From: Himantopus leucocephalus
Taxonomy: Eukaryota; Chordata; Aves; Charadriiformes; Recurvirostridae
NCBI GenBank assembly: GCA_003993805.1
Contig: RSEF01000002.1
Location: 68,917,704 to 68,981,703 of the forward strand
Direction: 5' to 3'
DNA: 64,000 bases
The position numbers were made by a program, and so were the translations under genes. The stretch's first letter is position 1, and the number at the start of each line of letters is the position of its first letter. Of this stretch, positions 1 through 11,900 are shown piece by piece. The notes under the pieces were generated by a model. That model ran no database searches. It was given only the letters and a program-made list of their open reading frames with translations, and was not told where the DNA came from.

Positions 1-653
1 ATGCACATCCTACCTTGGCAGTATTTTATCACTCCCATCGGCCACACCAAGGAGCAGAATAACCTGCTAGTGCTGGCAAAATGAAGATAAATTATTTGGT
101 TCAAAAGGCAAGGTTTACTTATTCCCAGTGACAGAGAGGGAATAAAAACAAGACAAGACGACAAACAACAGTTCGTGAAAAAGGCAAACGAGCCTTGGTA
201 GACTAACTAATTTTCTTTTTCACATCTGGGTAAATTCTGTCATGCCATGGAGGGGGGCAATCTAAAAAGCTGATGTGACAGCCTAATTTACAAGACAACA
301 ACCAAAACAAACGTATCATCACAGAGAATACGTTTCTAGGGGAAAAGAAGAGAAAGTTGCTGTTTTAGCTCTGGTGAAGCAGAACATCTCAGGTCATAGA
401 GTGAACCAAGAACTTGACTCCATGTCAAAATTGACCCACACCAGACACAACCTGCCCATTTTACTTTGTCTTCTTTATTATGTATTCCCTAAACTAAATA
501 CCTTGAGATGACTTCTCCAGGAAAACTTATACTATCTTTAAGTCTGAAATTTTAAAATGAAATGAATTGAGATTTTCTCCCTAACCCAGCCTTTGATCAA
601 AGAAAAGAATCTGACTTTCTAATATGACCTCCTACATATCACAGACCACTACC
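1..653. other. Non-coding sequence, nothing recognised
   Basis: Moderately AT-rich sequence with no long reading frame, no recognisable repeat family and no RNA gene that I can see. It runs up to the first copy of a duplicated segment. Confidence 0.5.
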
Positions 654-904
654 ATTCCGCTAGTTGTTATGCAATTAGTAATATTAAACTATCCTATATC
701 CTATCCTGTAGCCAAGGATAGGAAGAGATTGCCATGCAATTGTAGAATCTGTTATGAGAAAGTTAAACAAGCAAGCACNATTCCGCTAGTTGTTATGCAA
801 TTAGTAACATTAAACTATCCTATATCCTATCCTATAGCCAAGGATAGAAAGAGATTGCCTTGCAATTGTAGAATCTGTTATGAGAAAGTTAAACAAGCAA
901 GCAC
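654..904. repeat. Direct duplication around a lone N (779)
   Basis: Bases 654-778 and 780-904 are two 125-bp copies of the same sequence, starting 'attccgctagttg' and ending 'aacaagcaagcac', separated by one N. I count about four substitutions between them, for example near 685/811 and 711/837. A lone N exactly between near-identical copies is best explained as two overlapping contig ends, possibly two haplotypes, that were abutted instead of merged. The 147-codon open frame that crosses it is therefore not a gene. Confidence 0.85.
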
Positions 905-1060
905 CTGTCAGGAAGGACCACAAACATGGTTGCTGCCACCAGAAAGCAGGCAGATGGACTTGCTGACCCCAAGGCTGTTCANCCTGTCAGGAAGGACCAC
1001 AAACATGGTTGCTGCCACCAGAAAGCCGGCAGATGGACTTGCTGACCCCAAGGCTGTTCA
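904..1060. repeat. Direct duplication around a lone N (982)
   Basis: Bases 904-981 and 983-1060 are two 78-bp copies, starting 'cctgtcaggaagg' and ending 'aaggctgttca', with a single difference ('aagcagg' versus 'aagccgg'). It abuts the preceding duplication, so this stretch was built from at least three overlapping pieces. The same assembly explanation applies. Confidence 0.85.
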
Positions 1061-1251
1061 GAGCTGAAATTACAGAGCGTAACTCTGCAGAGAAATTACA
1101 CGGCAAAACATTCATTCTGTCAAACCTTGAAGGTATCAACGCATGATTATCTTCCTGTCACTTAAGAAAAAAAAAAAAAAGTCTAACTTCCACTTTGAGT
1201 TTTCACTGTTTCAGCTTTCAGTAGTAAGTTCTTGACATGCTCAAGTTCAAC

Positions 1252-1351
1252 NNNNNNNNNNNNNNNNNNNNNNNNNNNNNNNNNNNNNNNNNNNNNNNNN
1301 NNNNNNNNNNNNNNNNNNNNNNNNNNNNNNNNNNNNNNNNNNNNNNNNNNN
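1252..1351. other. Assembly gap, 100 N
   Basis: Exactly 100 N. The sequence to its right is the truncated 3' part of a minus-strand CR1, and the sequence to its left is not recognisably CR1. The missing bases should therefore include the CR1 3' end. Confidence 0.95.
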
Positions 1352-2050
1352 TTTTGTCCTGTCACTGGCCACCACTGAGAAGAGCCTGGCTCCATGTTCT
1401 TCACTCCCTCCCATAAGGTGTCTATACATCTTCTATCCTCCAGGCTGAACACTCCCAGCTCTCTCAGCCTTCCCTTGTGTATCAGATGCTCCGAGGCCTT
1501 AACTACCTTCATGGCCCTTCACTGGACCTGCTCCAGTAAGTCCATGTCTCTCATACTGGTGTCGTGGTTTGAGCTGGGCTGGCCACTAAAACGATCAACG
1601 GATGCTCTCTTTTACTTCTCTCCCCTTCAGAGAAGGGAGAGCATCTGTTGTTCATTTCAGTGGCCAGCCCAGAACTAGACGCAGCACTCCAAGTGTGTCT
1701 CACCAGGGCTGAGCAGAGGGAAAGGATCATCTCTCTCGACCTGCTGGTAATGTGATGCCTAATGCAGCCCAGTAGGTCATCGATGGTCTTTGCCGTAAGG
1801 GTGTGTTGCTGGTCCACCGGGACCCTCAGGGCTTTTTTCTGCAGAGCTGCTTTCCAGCAGGTTTGCCCCAGCCCATCCTGGTGCCTGGAGTTACTCCTCC
1901 CCAGAGGCAGGACTTTGCACTTCCCTTTGCTGAACTTCATGATGTTCCTGTCAGCCGATTTCTACAGCCTGTCAAGGTCCCTCTGGATTGGCAGCACAAC
2001 CATCAGTTATACCACTCCCACCCCGTGTCCTGTATATCAGCCAGGTTGTC
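1352..2050 (-). mobile_element. CR1 LINE fragment, minus strand, 3' end lost in gap
   Basis: Read on the minus strand, this encodes the C-terminal part of the CR1 ORF2 (endonuclease/reverse transcriptase) protein. Visible pieces are 'MKFSKGKCKVLPLGRS' (near 1900-1940), a degraded 'SRSREMILSLCSALVRHT' (near 1690-1750) and 'RLRELGVFSLEDRR' (near 1425-1470), ending at 'SVVASDRTK' beside the gap. The order is that of the CR1 C-terminus, but the frame shifts several times and an unrelated fold-back insert interrupts it at about 1560-1665. It is a dead, 5'-truncated copy. The right boundary is approximate because similarity fades after 2030. Confidence 0.85.
1560..1671. repeat. Fold-back (inverted-repeat) insert inside CR1
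   Basis: Arms 1575-1609 and 1637-1671 are reverse complements over 35 bp with four mismatches. An inner pair, 1615-1621 'cttctct' and 1629-1635 'agagaag', adds a nested hairpin. The surrounding CR1 reads continuously if roughly 1560-1665 is removed ('tcatactgg' joins 'agcccagaactag'), so this is an insertion of about 106 bp. It begins 'tgtcgtggtttgag', which resembles the start of some avian LTRs from memory. A small MITE or a local inverted duplication is also possible. Confidence 0.6.
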
Positions 2051-2269
2051 CCTTAACATTAATTTCATAAACAAAATATTGCTGAAGTAAGTTGCACCGT
2101 AGGGCATTACCTTCAGACCTCAGGTAATTTTTGCTGTCCTATTTAACGTCATCTTCCATTTCCAACATTTTCCCTTTACAAGCACTAGCACCGAATTGTG
2201 TACGTCATTTCAAGTATCGGCCACACCAAGCCTGTTCACCGAGACAAGTTTCCTCTCCTCCTGTTCCTT

Positions 2270-2740
2270 TTTTGTACGTGCCAGGATGCAAGCCTCAGTG
2301 CCATTGCTCCTCGGCATTGCGCTGGAAGCTGGTGTACAGTTGCTTGTCCACTACAGACTTCTCAAAAGTGCTGCTTTCCAGGATACAGTCCCTCTTTCAT
2401 AAGGCATAGCTTTGCATTCCCTGTTCTCTGGCATACAACTTTGCCTTTGGCTGTATTAAAGACACAGTGTGTTTGAATGTGCCCACAGAGCAAGTTGCGA
2501 GAGCTCCATTATCACTTACTATTCTGCTAGCAATTACTATCAGTAACAGTTTTTTTGTTTACTTCTGGGACAATGATGAAAGCACTCCACAGTATTGGGA
2601 TTAGTGCAAATAGTCACTGGAATCAGTCAAAAGGACCCTTTTCCTGATCTGTCAACTTAGCCCATTTTTAATCCAATGCCATACTGACAGTTATTTTTTA
2701 AAGAAAATCCTTTACAGTATTAAGCATCCTTTCTGTCGGC
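2270..2740 (-). mobile_element. Ancient CR1-like LINE remnant, minus strand
   Basis: The stretch contains diverged but ordered matches to the reverse complement of old amniote CR1 elements: 'aggatacagtccct' near 2380, 'tttggctgtattaaa' near 2447-2461, 'gtttgaatgtgccca' near 2470, and 'cccatttttaatcca' near 2660-2675. These matches come from my knowledge of the consensus and not from an alignment. It has no usable reading frame and carries many indels. It lies directly beside the younger CR1 copy and may continue left to about 2060. Confidence 0.55.
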
Positions 2741-5700
2741 CTCATTCATGGGTCAGACAGCTACACCTTCATTATCTCTTAGCTTTGGTTGGTGGGGAGG
2801 AAAGTCAGAAAAAGAAGAAGGGCAAAGGTGGGAAGAGCTGGCTGTTGGTTACTGCTGGTAAACATTTTAAGAAACACCACAAGCACTTTTTGCAGTGCTG
2901 TGTACAGAACTCCATCCTTATAATTGCACACTACTTAAACCCTAGAGAAAGGGTTATTTCAAGACTGTTGGACATACCAAGTTTTAGGGAAGCTTTATGG
3001 ATGCCAGAATGAGACTGGAAGAGCAGAAAATTAGCGGAGAGGTAAAAGAGACAACACGTAGAATGAAAGCAGAAACTCAGGTGTCCATTCACAAGCTTTA
3101 ATTTCTATTCATTGTAGTTCAGAGAAAGCCTATTTGGCTTCTTGCACTGCTGCCTTCCCCCTCTTTCCTTTTCAGCTACCTGCCTGGCAGTCATTAGAAC
3201 TATCCCATAGGCAATGGACAGCTAAACGGGATTTTCCAGAAGCCTGGAGAAGTCTTCCAGTGGAATCTAGCACTAAAATATCACCTATTAAAGGCTGCAC
3301 TAAAAATTCCTTTCTTTAAATAGATTTCTTCTCTCTTCAAAATTATCTTCTCAATTCAGGCTCATGGGTTCTTCCACAAATGAACCTTAATCTGTTCAGA
3401 AGATAAGTGACCATATGATTTAATAGTGGTTTCTTCACAAAAAACCTTTCTCTCTTATGATCAGTACACCTTGATCCTTTTCATTTTCAAATGCAGTCCC
3501 ACTTATGAGTCATCATTCCCTCCTCTCACACACACTTCTCAGTCTCTCCTTTTCATCCTTTTTCTCTTGTTTTAGTAAAAGCTGTAGGTAGGGCAAACTA
3601 AAATAGCAAGTTTCACAACTGGACATGAGACATCCTTAAATTTAGATCAAATGAGCCCTTCCAAAGTACACGGGATCTTTCCATCCAGACAAATTTATAA
3701 AAGCTACATATAATTAGGGAAAGGAATAGGATCAAAAATAGCCTGTGTATGATGGCCTTTCTCAACAGTATGGGGATAGGAAGAACAGCCTTATTCTCTC
3801 AGCAGCAGGAGGAAGGGTAAGACAACTCTGGGCAGCCATGGGAAATCCCTACCACCCTGTAGCTTCCTAGATTGTTAAAGAGCCTAGCGTGTGGTGGATT
3901 CTCAAAAAAACCCCTCATTTTCTGCACTAATTCTTTTCCCAACCCTAATTCCAAACTATATCAAACTGTAAAGCCAAGATTACCCAAGAAAACTTGACTA
4001 TATTTCGCTATCTGCGGTTGCAGGTTCTTATCCAAGGTGAAGCAAAAGCATTTAAAAAGACTGTCTTGAAAGAAGCCTGCTTTGCCAGTCACTGGTTTGT
4101 CTTGGAAGTACGAAACTCAAAAAAACCCAAAAACCTGTCGTCTTGCCTTGACATCCATAACTTCTACTCTTTCAGCAGGCGCCTGTGGATGATAGCAGCG
4201 AGACTCTTCTTACTCCTGACTTCCCTCCCACGCTTTGCACTGGCAAGAAGCCCTCACGCACTCTGCACTAACTTGGAACAAGTTCTGCAGAGCAGCCCTA
4301 CACTTTCCACAGCAAACTGGAAATTTCGTGTCCGCTTCAGGTAAATACATTTTATTGAATTAAATACAAGAAAGTAAATATGGCAGAGTTACAGCGTTCC
4401 TTGTGCAAAAAAAAATGAATTCCAAAATAAATAGGAATGCTACACAGCTTTCACATTTTACTATCCTGCAAGTGTTTCAGTGCACAATGGTGCTAAAGAA
4501 AGTATCGGGAGAAAGATGGAAGTTTTGGCAGTTGCTGTGGGGAGAGCTGAGGCTTCTGGCAGTGGGCAACGTGTAGAAGGACTGCGAGATAAACACATCG
4601 AAGTTTTTTGCTGAAATAACCAATAACGAAATAGTTATGTTCAAAATTAGGCAACAGATTAAAGTGATAACTCTTATTTTTGCAGCCCTATTAGTTAGAG
4701 GCTGTCTCCAGAGTTAGTTACTTAGTACCGCACTAGTTGAGTTTGTATGTCGAGGTTTTCTTACAACCCCAATGATATACCTGCTTTTAAGCTGAAGCCA
4801 TAATTCAGCAGTGTATTTTGGTCACAAGAGCCGAATCCTGCAGCAGCATGGAATAAGCAGGGCCCGAGGTGTTCTCGCTGCCAGGAAGGTTGGCTTCACC
4901 TCTCCACTTGAGGGGCAGAAAGAAGACTTTGCTATGAGTGCAGTCATGAAGGTCAACCTTCCTTGATGAACTTTGCATATGACTAGCGTTCATCACCACT
5001 CATCTGACCAGAAGCTCTAGGAGCCTTCCCACGTTCGTAACCCATGCAAAATAAGCCCCTCGGCTGTGCTGGTGGCTATTGGCAGTAAAAAACATCCCAA
5101 CTGCCATCTCCAGGGATTCTGTGACCTCTCGTGCAAGACCACGAAACCTTTACTTTCATCTGTTAAAAATCAGTCACGTTAAAGCCCTGCTCAGAGCAAC
5201 TGTACCTGTCCAAGCAGCACAGCCAGCCTGGCCCCAGGAGGTACTTCCTGATAGCAATGACCTCGGAGAAGGCCTCCGGTATTACAAGCTCACTACAGAC
5301 ATAACTTCTAGGCACAAATTACATTTATATCTTCACCTACTTCAATGCCAGCCTCCAGACTGTAATTAAATTACACGTAGCCTGGGAGCCTCGGTCAGGG
5401 ACTGGAAGCCGAGTGTGCGAGGTACGGGGCAAACACAGTGCTGAGAAGACACAGATTCTCAGTTTAAGCAACCATGGATTTCCCTCTGCAAACTGAGGAA
5501 GTTTTCAGCCATGTTTTCTCCCCAGTGTGCTCACAAAACCCCTAAAACCACCCCCAAGCCTTTAAAAGGCTGAAAGCCGGAGATGGAGAGATCGTTTCAA
5601 TTTGGCCCTTGGGCACTGCCAGCCAGGCACCAGTAACCTAAGCAGTAAGTAACGGCACAAAAGGTGCCCATTTCTTCACAGAGCCATCTGTTTGGTTTTC

Positions 5701-8437
5701 GTTACACACAACTCCACCCACTTCTAGGAGATGCTGAGGTCACACAGGCAGCGAGGCATCCCACCCGTGGGGAGGGAGCGTGCATGGCTGGAGGACACCT
5801 GCTGACATTTGCAGCCCAGGGTGCACCTCGGGACCCCCCCTGCCACCATCGGGGACAGCCCTCGCCAGCCACCTCTGCCCCAGCCACACAGCCAGCCAGG
5901 ACAGGGAAGCTCGCTGGGCTGAAAACTAATCACTTGCCCAGTGTTAGCTTTCAGCTGGAGCAGGTCCCCGGTCTGGCCGAGCCGGGTGCCGACGCAGGGA
6001 GGTGGTGGGACTGCGTGAGTGGGGAGTGAGGTCAGCACGACCCCATTCATGGCAGCACCGACTTGGATCTCCGTAAGCTGACTGTGAAACCTCATCCCGT
6101 AAGCTGACTGCAGAACCTCATTCCCAAAGTGTCTCCCAGGATGGTTCCAGGAAATCCCCCTCCATCATGGAAAGCGTTCCTAGTAGCACAGACCCCATCC
6201 CCAATTCATATCTTTTCCTTCCCACTCCAGCAGGCAATTAAGGTTACCCACACTATGAGAGGATTATATTTAATTTCTGAGAACATGCAGATAGGAATCA
6301 TGAGGATATTTTGGTTTCCAAGACAAAAAACCATTCCCGTGCTGCTGAACCAAACAGATCTAATGTGTTGGGGCACGATGGTGAGGAGCAATGGGAAGAC
6401 CTTTGTCGCTCACTCACCCACTGCAGGTACCCATCATGACTGGACTGCTTGGTGTTTCAGTCCCCGCATGAAGCTCATGACCACCCAAAGGATCTTGACA
6501 TAGTATTTAATCCTCTTCTATATGTTATTGTCTTCAGAAATACTGAAGAGCTTACCAAGCAGCACAACTGTTTAATAATAGCACGTGACTATGGAATTTA
6601 AGATACAGAAAGCAAGTCTTGTTATATCTGCCCCAAAAGAGTATCTTCCAAGTTTAACGAGGAAGAAACTGGAACCATCAGTCAGTAATATTATCATTCT
6701 TTTCTCACAGCCAGAGCTGCATCCATCAGATGGCATTGCAGAAAACAAGGAGAACAAAGCTAATCAAATACTACCACCTTTCTTCCTCTCCGTTATTGCC
6801 TCTCCTAAGATTGACCACATTTGTGGTTAAACACAGGGAGTCAAACTTCCTATAAGCAGTGTTGTTACGGTTCCAGATTTCCACTGTGGTTCAGCCATAT
6901 CACAGCTCTGGAAAGGCATACTGGCATATGCTCAAACCGCTGCCTTCACTTGTTAAGGTGAAAAAATTCTATATTGTGACTGTAAAAGGTTCTTACCCAA
7001 ATCACCTCGCTGGTCTGCCTTCTTAAAGATCTTAATACCAAACTTTAAAAAAAAAATCACTTTGTTGAAATTGGTAGTCTGGATAAAAACAATTAGTGAA
7101 GGGACTGATGCAGTTTCACCGTGCCAGGGGAGATGCAAGCAGCTAGTTAAACTGGAGAAGCAGAAGCCCAGATCCTCAGGATCCCCAGCACACACCTCGT
7201 TCCACTGCTCCCAAGAAGGACTCCTGCTCAGCCCTCACAAGCCCCAAGGCTGTATATGTATACGTCCCGTCTTTTTGTCCAAGCAACCAAAAGCCTTCAT
7301 CAGTTCCTTCACAATTTGATGTTCACATCACTGAAATCAATAGCCTAATCTCAGCTGTAGCAAAAATGCAGCTGGCTGATCCAGTGGCAGGACTAGCAGC
7401 TTGTCCCCTCAGAAAGCAAGTCTGAAGATGATGCAGTCTCTACAACCTCACAGGTACTCCAAGCATCTGCTGGTAAGCGTAGCTCCTCACAACAGGAGAA
7501 GATCCTAAGTCTGTCTTTAAAAAAAGACCCGCTCACTGCAAAATGGACAGAGTAAAGCATGCTGGTTTTTGGACCCTTTTTCTGAAAATCAGATCCAGAT
7601 ACCACAGCCATGTGATGGTAGTCAAAGTAGACCCAAGAAATTCAGAGTTCAACTCTGCCTCTGACAGCAATAGGAAGCTAAGTGAAAGCTGAAGTTTCTC
7701 CATGCTACGCAGTTACACACAAGAACAAGCAAGCAACTAGTCATGGCCCTGATCAATATTACTATCCAAAAAATTCTAGTCTTACATGTGTGGGGTGCAG
7801 ATGCATGAGCAGGTGGACCTGTAGTGACAGGTGCGTAAAGATGTCCCCTGTGTCAGTGTGCCGCTGCATCAGTCCTGACCTGCACGCCCACCTCATTTCA
7901 TGCTAATATACCCACTAAGTTACGCTCCACGTTTTTCCTCAGAGAAGAGCAGATCGTGTACCTTCCCACACTCTTAATACAAGATACTCTTAATTCAAGA
8001 TTCTAGCTGGGAAGCTCACTGCACCTGCTTCATGCTGGGGCTCATGCCCATGCAGTCATGGAGGGGCACTCAAACATGAGGCAGAGCAACAAAGAGAACA
8101 AAATGCATCATCTCTGGTGCTAAGGGAGGGGTGAAATACTTGCAGGAGGTGTTCAGCAGCACTTTGCAGCAGAGGGAATGATACATTTTTGTACGATTTG
8201 CGCAACATTAACCAAAGGGTCTGGGGCTGAATCTAGACAAAGTATCTGACACCAGCTTTTCAGGAAAGCAAATCTTCCCAGACCATTACAGCTGCTGGCA
8301 GGCAGGCTGTCCCTAATCTTCTAGGTGTGCCACACTTGCACAACCAGTGAAAGAGCTGGGGCTGCCCTGGTGGGCAAACACATTTGCTGGGATCTTTACA
8401 CCACCTCTCTTGTGTCATTGCACTATTATGCAAAGTT
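2741..8437. other. Intergenic or intronic sequence without a supported gene
   Basis: I found no exon set, no known domain and no RNA gene here. Composition is mixed, with a more GC-rich patch at about 5650-6060 whose overlapping open frames on both strands look like composition effects. A short 26-bp tandem duplication sits near 6073-6124 ('gtaagctgactg...aacctcat' twice). Around 4345-4430, 'ttttattgaatt' could mark the poly(A) end of a minus-strand transcript, but nothing else supports this. Confidence 0.45.
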
Positions 8438-8990
8438 CATAGAATCATCATCGAGTCATAGAATACCATGTTGGAAGGGACCTCAAGGACCATCCTTGGT
8501 CCAATCTTTCTTGGCAAAAGCACGCTCTAGACAAGATGGCCCAGCACCCTGTCCAGCTAAATCTAAAGTGTCTGATGTTGAGAAATCCCCCACTTCCCTG
8601 GGGAGATTATTCCAGTGGCTGATTGTTCTCATTGGGAAAAATATTGGGTCCAATCAGAATCTCCCCAGGAGTAAATCATACCCATTACCCCTCATCTTTT
8701 CCATGGAACTCCTTGTAAAAAGGGAGTCTCCATCTTCTTTGTAGCCACCCTTTAAATACTGGAACATGGTGGTATGGTCTCCCCTAAGCCTTCTTTTCTC
8801 AAGGCTGGACAAATCCAGCTCTCTCATCCTTTCCTCCAATGGCAGGCTTCCCAGTCCTGTGATCATCTTTGTGGCCCTTCTCTGGACCCTCTCCAGCCTG
8901 TCCACGTCTTTTTTGTATAGCAGGGGCCAAAACTGAACACAGTATTCCAGGTGTGGCCTGACAAGCACTGAGTAGAGCGGGAAGTTCAAG
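8438..8990 (-). mobile_element. CR1 LINE, 5'-truncated, minus strand
   Basis: The left end shows the CR1 3' terminal repeats ('catagaatcatc', 'gtcatagaatacc') followed by 'ttggaagggacctcaagg', the typical reverse-complemented CR1 3' region. On the minus strand from about 8985 down, one frame reads 'LVRPHLEYCVQFWPLLYKKD', then 'RVQRRATKMITGLG', then 'EKRRLRGDHTTMFQYLKGG', the well-known C-terminus of CR1 ORF2. The frame is nearly intact for about 110 codons, so this copy is younger than its neighbours. It is truncated near 8985-8990, as expected for 5'-truncated CR1 insertions. Confidence 0.92.
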
Positions 8991-11900
8991 TAGTTTAAAA
9001 CTGTTCCAGATCTGTCGGCTCTTCCCATTTCAACAAGGCATCACCATCAAACAAGTCAATAGGCAAGCTCAAGTATCTGATATTTTTAGCTAGATATACT
9101 ATAGCATCTCACTGATGCCTAGAGTTTTCTCCCTGCAAGGTCTTAAGGAGCTTCCTCCCTTCTCAACTGCCAGTCAAGCAGAGTTTGGGGGCTGCTCTTC
9201 ACACACTGTGGCAACCGAGTTCTTCAAACAGCTGGGAAAGCCACATTTCTCCACTTCAAATGAAGTACTAGCAACAGATGTAATACCTGTCTGGTACAAC
9301 TGGCACTGCTTCTTACCCTTGGAGGAAGTAGGGAAATGTGTTCAAAATGGCACTGAGGCCATTGAGAAAACTAAAGATTAGTCAAGAAAACAAAAACTAG
9401 AGAAATATGAAGAGGAAAATAAAAAGGCTGAAATTCTGATCCTTTCTTACTGAACACAGAATGATTTGATAACTCCCAATTTATTTTCAGGCAGAAATAC
9501 CCGATTTTGGCCTTAAAGAGAAAGTCCGTCTGAGTCTCTGCATTGCAGATGAGAACAATCACATTTTTGCTTGCTCTGACTTATTGCTAAATTGATTATT
9601 CTCCAGGACTGAGAAAGAAGGAGAAAGGAGAGAGATGGTAACCGCCCTTATAAAATTCTTTAAGGTGAAAGAAGTGAATGCATCTTACTTTTCCTAGCAA
9701 CCTTCTTTCCTAATTCTGAAGCAAATAAATCACACTAAGGATAGTATCCCGAGCATATGGCTTTCTCTGAATAAGGGGAATTTGCCTGCCTACAAGATTG
9801 CTTTTCTTTTCTCTCTTTCTTTTTTTTTTTTAATTTAATTAAATATGTCAGTCTCTGGAATTCCCTACACATTCCCCTTCACAGCAAAGTGGTTTCTGCC
9901 CCCCTTCCTCCCCTCCCCCCCCAAAAAAAAACCCCACAAGAAAAGCTTTGTAAGTATTAACTTATTTCTGTCCACAGAAAGCTGTACCTAATCTTAATAT
10001 CTAGCCAACAGCACGCAACCTGTTCACTACTGTTGCATTCACTTCCCACATATTCAGCAAAAGCATGATGTTACCAGGACAAGAAAAGGGAAGGACTTCA
10101 GCGCCCCAAGGCCAGCAGCAACATGAAAAGCATCTTTAGAGAATGGGTCACAATCAAACAATGTTGGAGGCCTCCAAATGATCTTGCACTTTTCTTTACC
10201 ACCTTTCTCGTAAACACCTACAATGCACAGGGGTCCAAGTACAGCAACTCATGGGATGTGTTTTTATTTTGCCATTTCCTTCTCCGTGCACAAGACACCC
10301 TGTGTTGCGTGTTCTGGACTTTGAACGCTCCCCAGTCTTTCTGCAGAGAAACTGAAGTAGAGGACCACTGGGAGGGATGCTGCTAACCCCTAGACCTGGA
10401 AGACCCCCCCTGCAGGGGACTTTGCAGGTTCTTGGTTGCAAAGGGGTTGTTGTGAGGGCCCTGAGAAGGGAGAAATACCCCCTGAAGTTCCTCACTCCCC
10501 TGCCTGCAATCCAAGAAGGCAGCTGGTGGCAGCACGCAGAAGACAGAAGTTTGCCAACAGGAATGAAAGGGGAGCAAGGATGCCAAAAGGCAATGGTCTG
10601 CATTTTTCTTAAGCAACAAATAAAAACAAGCAACAAAAATGTGACTAGCAATTGAAATCAGAAAACAAAATTGAAGCAATTTTATAGAAAGAAGTGTAAA
10701 CCAACGTCACACCAAAAGCCACCTGAATTTTTCTCTATCATACACAATTTCCCATATTCATTTATGTCATCTTCACGGTGTCAGTTTTCGAGAGAACAAT
10801 TCTCAGCTCAGCACGACAGAACAGTAATACCGATGGGCATCCAGAACATTAGCATGTTATAAATAAACTGCTAATTTGAGGTGGGGAAAATCATCAAGGC
10901 AGCTCTTATGATTAAGAATCAGAGAAAGAAAATGAGCAACTTGTTATGCTTTCAGGACACTGCCTTTTACAAAAATGAACTTTTTCTAACCCCCAGTTCC
11001 TGTGGGGGGGGGAAGAATAATAGCCAGTGAAATAGCCAGTGCCGAGGCAAAGCAGCCGGTGAAGGTACTATTATAATTTTTAAAGCTCTCCCTGCCCCCA
11101 ACTTGAGTAGTAAGCTGTCTTTTCTACCAACTCAAGAGGTTTGTGCTTAAAAAGAGTACTACAGTGGAGTTGTGAAGTTTCGGCTTCCTCTCACCCGACT
11201 CACAGTTTTACATAACTCCCAAGAGACGTTTTTAGGCTACAGATACCGCGCAGCCAAAATAAAAAAAAAGAATGAGGTACAGAACTATTATACAGCAATT
11301 TGGACCTGGGTTACTTGGAGCCGCTCGATAAAAGTCTTACCATGAAAAATAAAACTTTATTCTGCTGAGCAGACGGCCAGGATTCTTCGTGCTTGCGATA
11401 GCCCTGATCACCACCCTCCGTCTGCCCCGCGCAGGGTTCCCTTCCCACCCCGTCGCCGGTCTGCAAGGACAGATAACGCCCCACTGCGGCACGGCTGCCA
11501 CCTCGGGTATTATTTCTGTACCACTCCAGCATTGTCGCTCTTTACCAGTGTGCCACTTACTAAGCATTATTATAAAAATTTCTGCGAATATCTACGCTCG
11601 CCACGAGTGGGGATAATAGCCTCATTGCAATAGCCTTGATAAGAGCTCCAACAAGACAGCTTTCAGATATCGCCACACAAAAGCCTTCTGTGAGAGCTGT
11701 AACCAACATCAATTCCCGCTATGCAAAGACATTAGACAAAGTGTGAACTAGCTTACTGTATGGGGACAAAAAACTGACTGTCAGTGTGTGGGACCAACAC
11801 TGCCTAAAAACACGACATTGGCAAGGCAAAATAACACCAGCATATATATATGGTAATTGCCATTTAATTCCAGAGTTAGCAGCACAAGAAAACAAGCACT

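Noticed and set aside
624..1067. 147-codon frame with an internal protein repeat
   Set aside because: The repeat is produced by two lone-N assembly duplications. The underlying single copy has no coding features.
5664..6095. Overlapping 120-codon frames on both strands near 5.7-6.1 kb
   Set aside because: GC-rich patch with mirrored open frames. No recognisable product and no splice structure.
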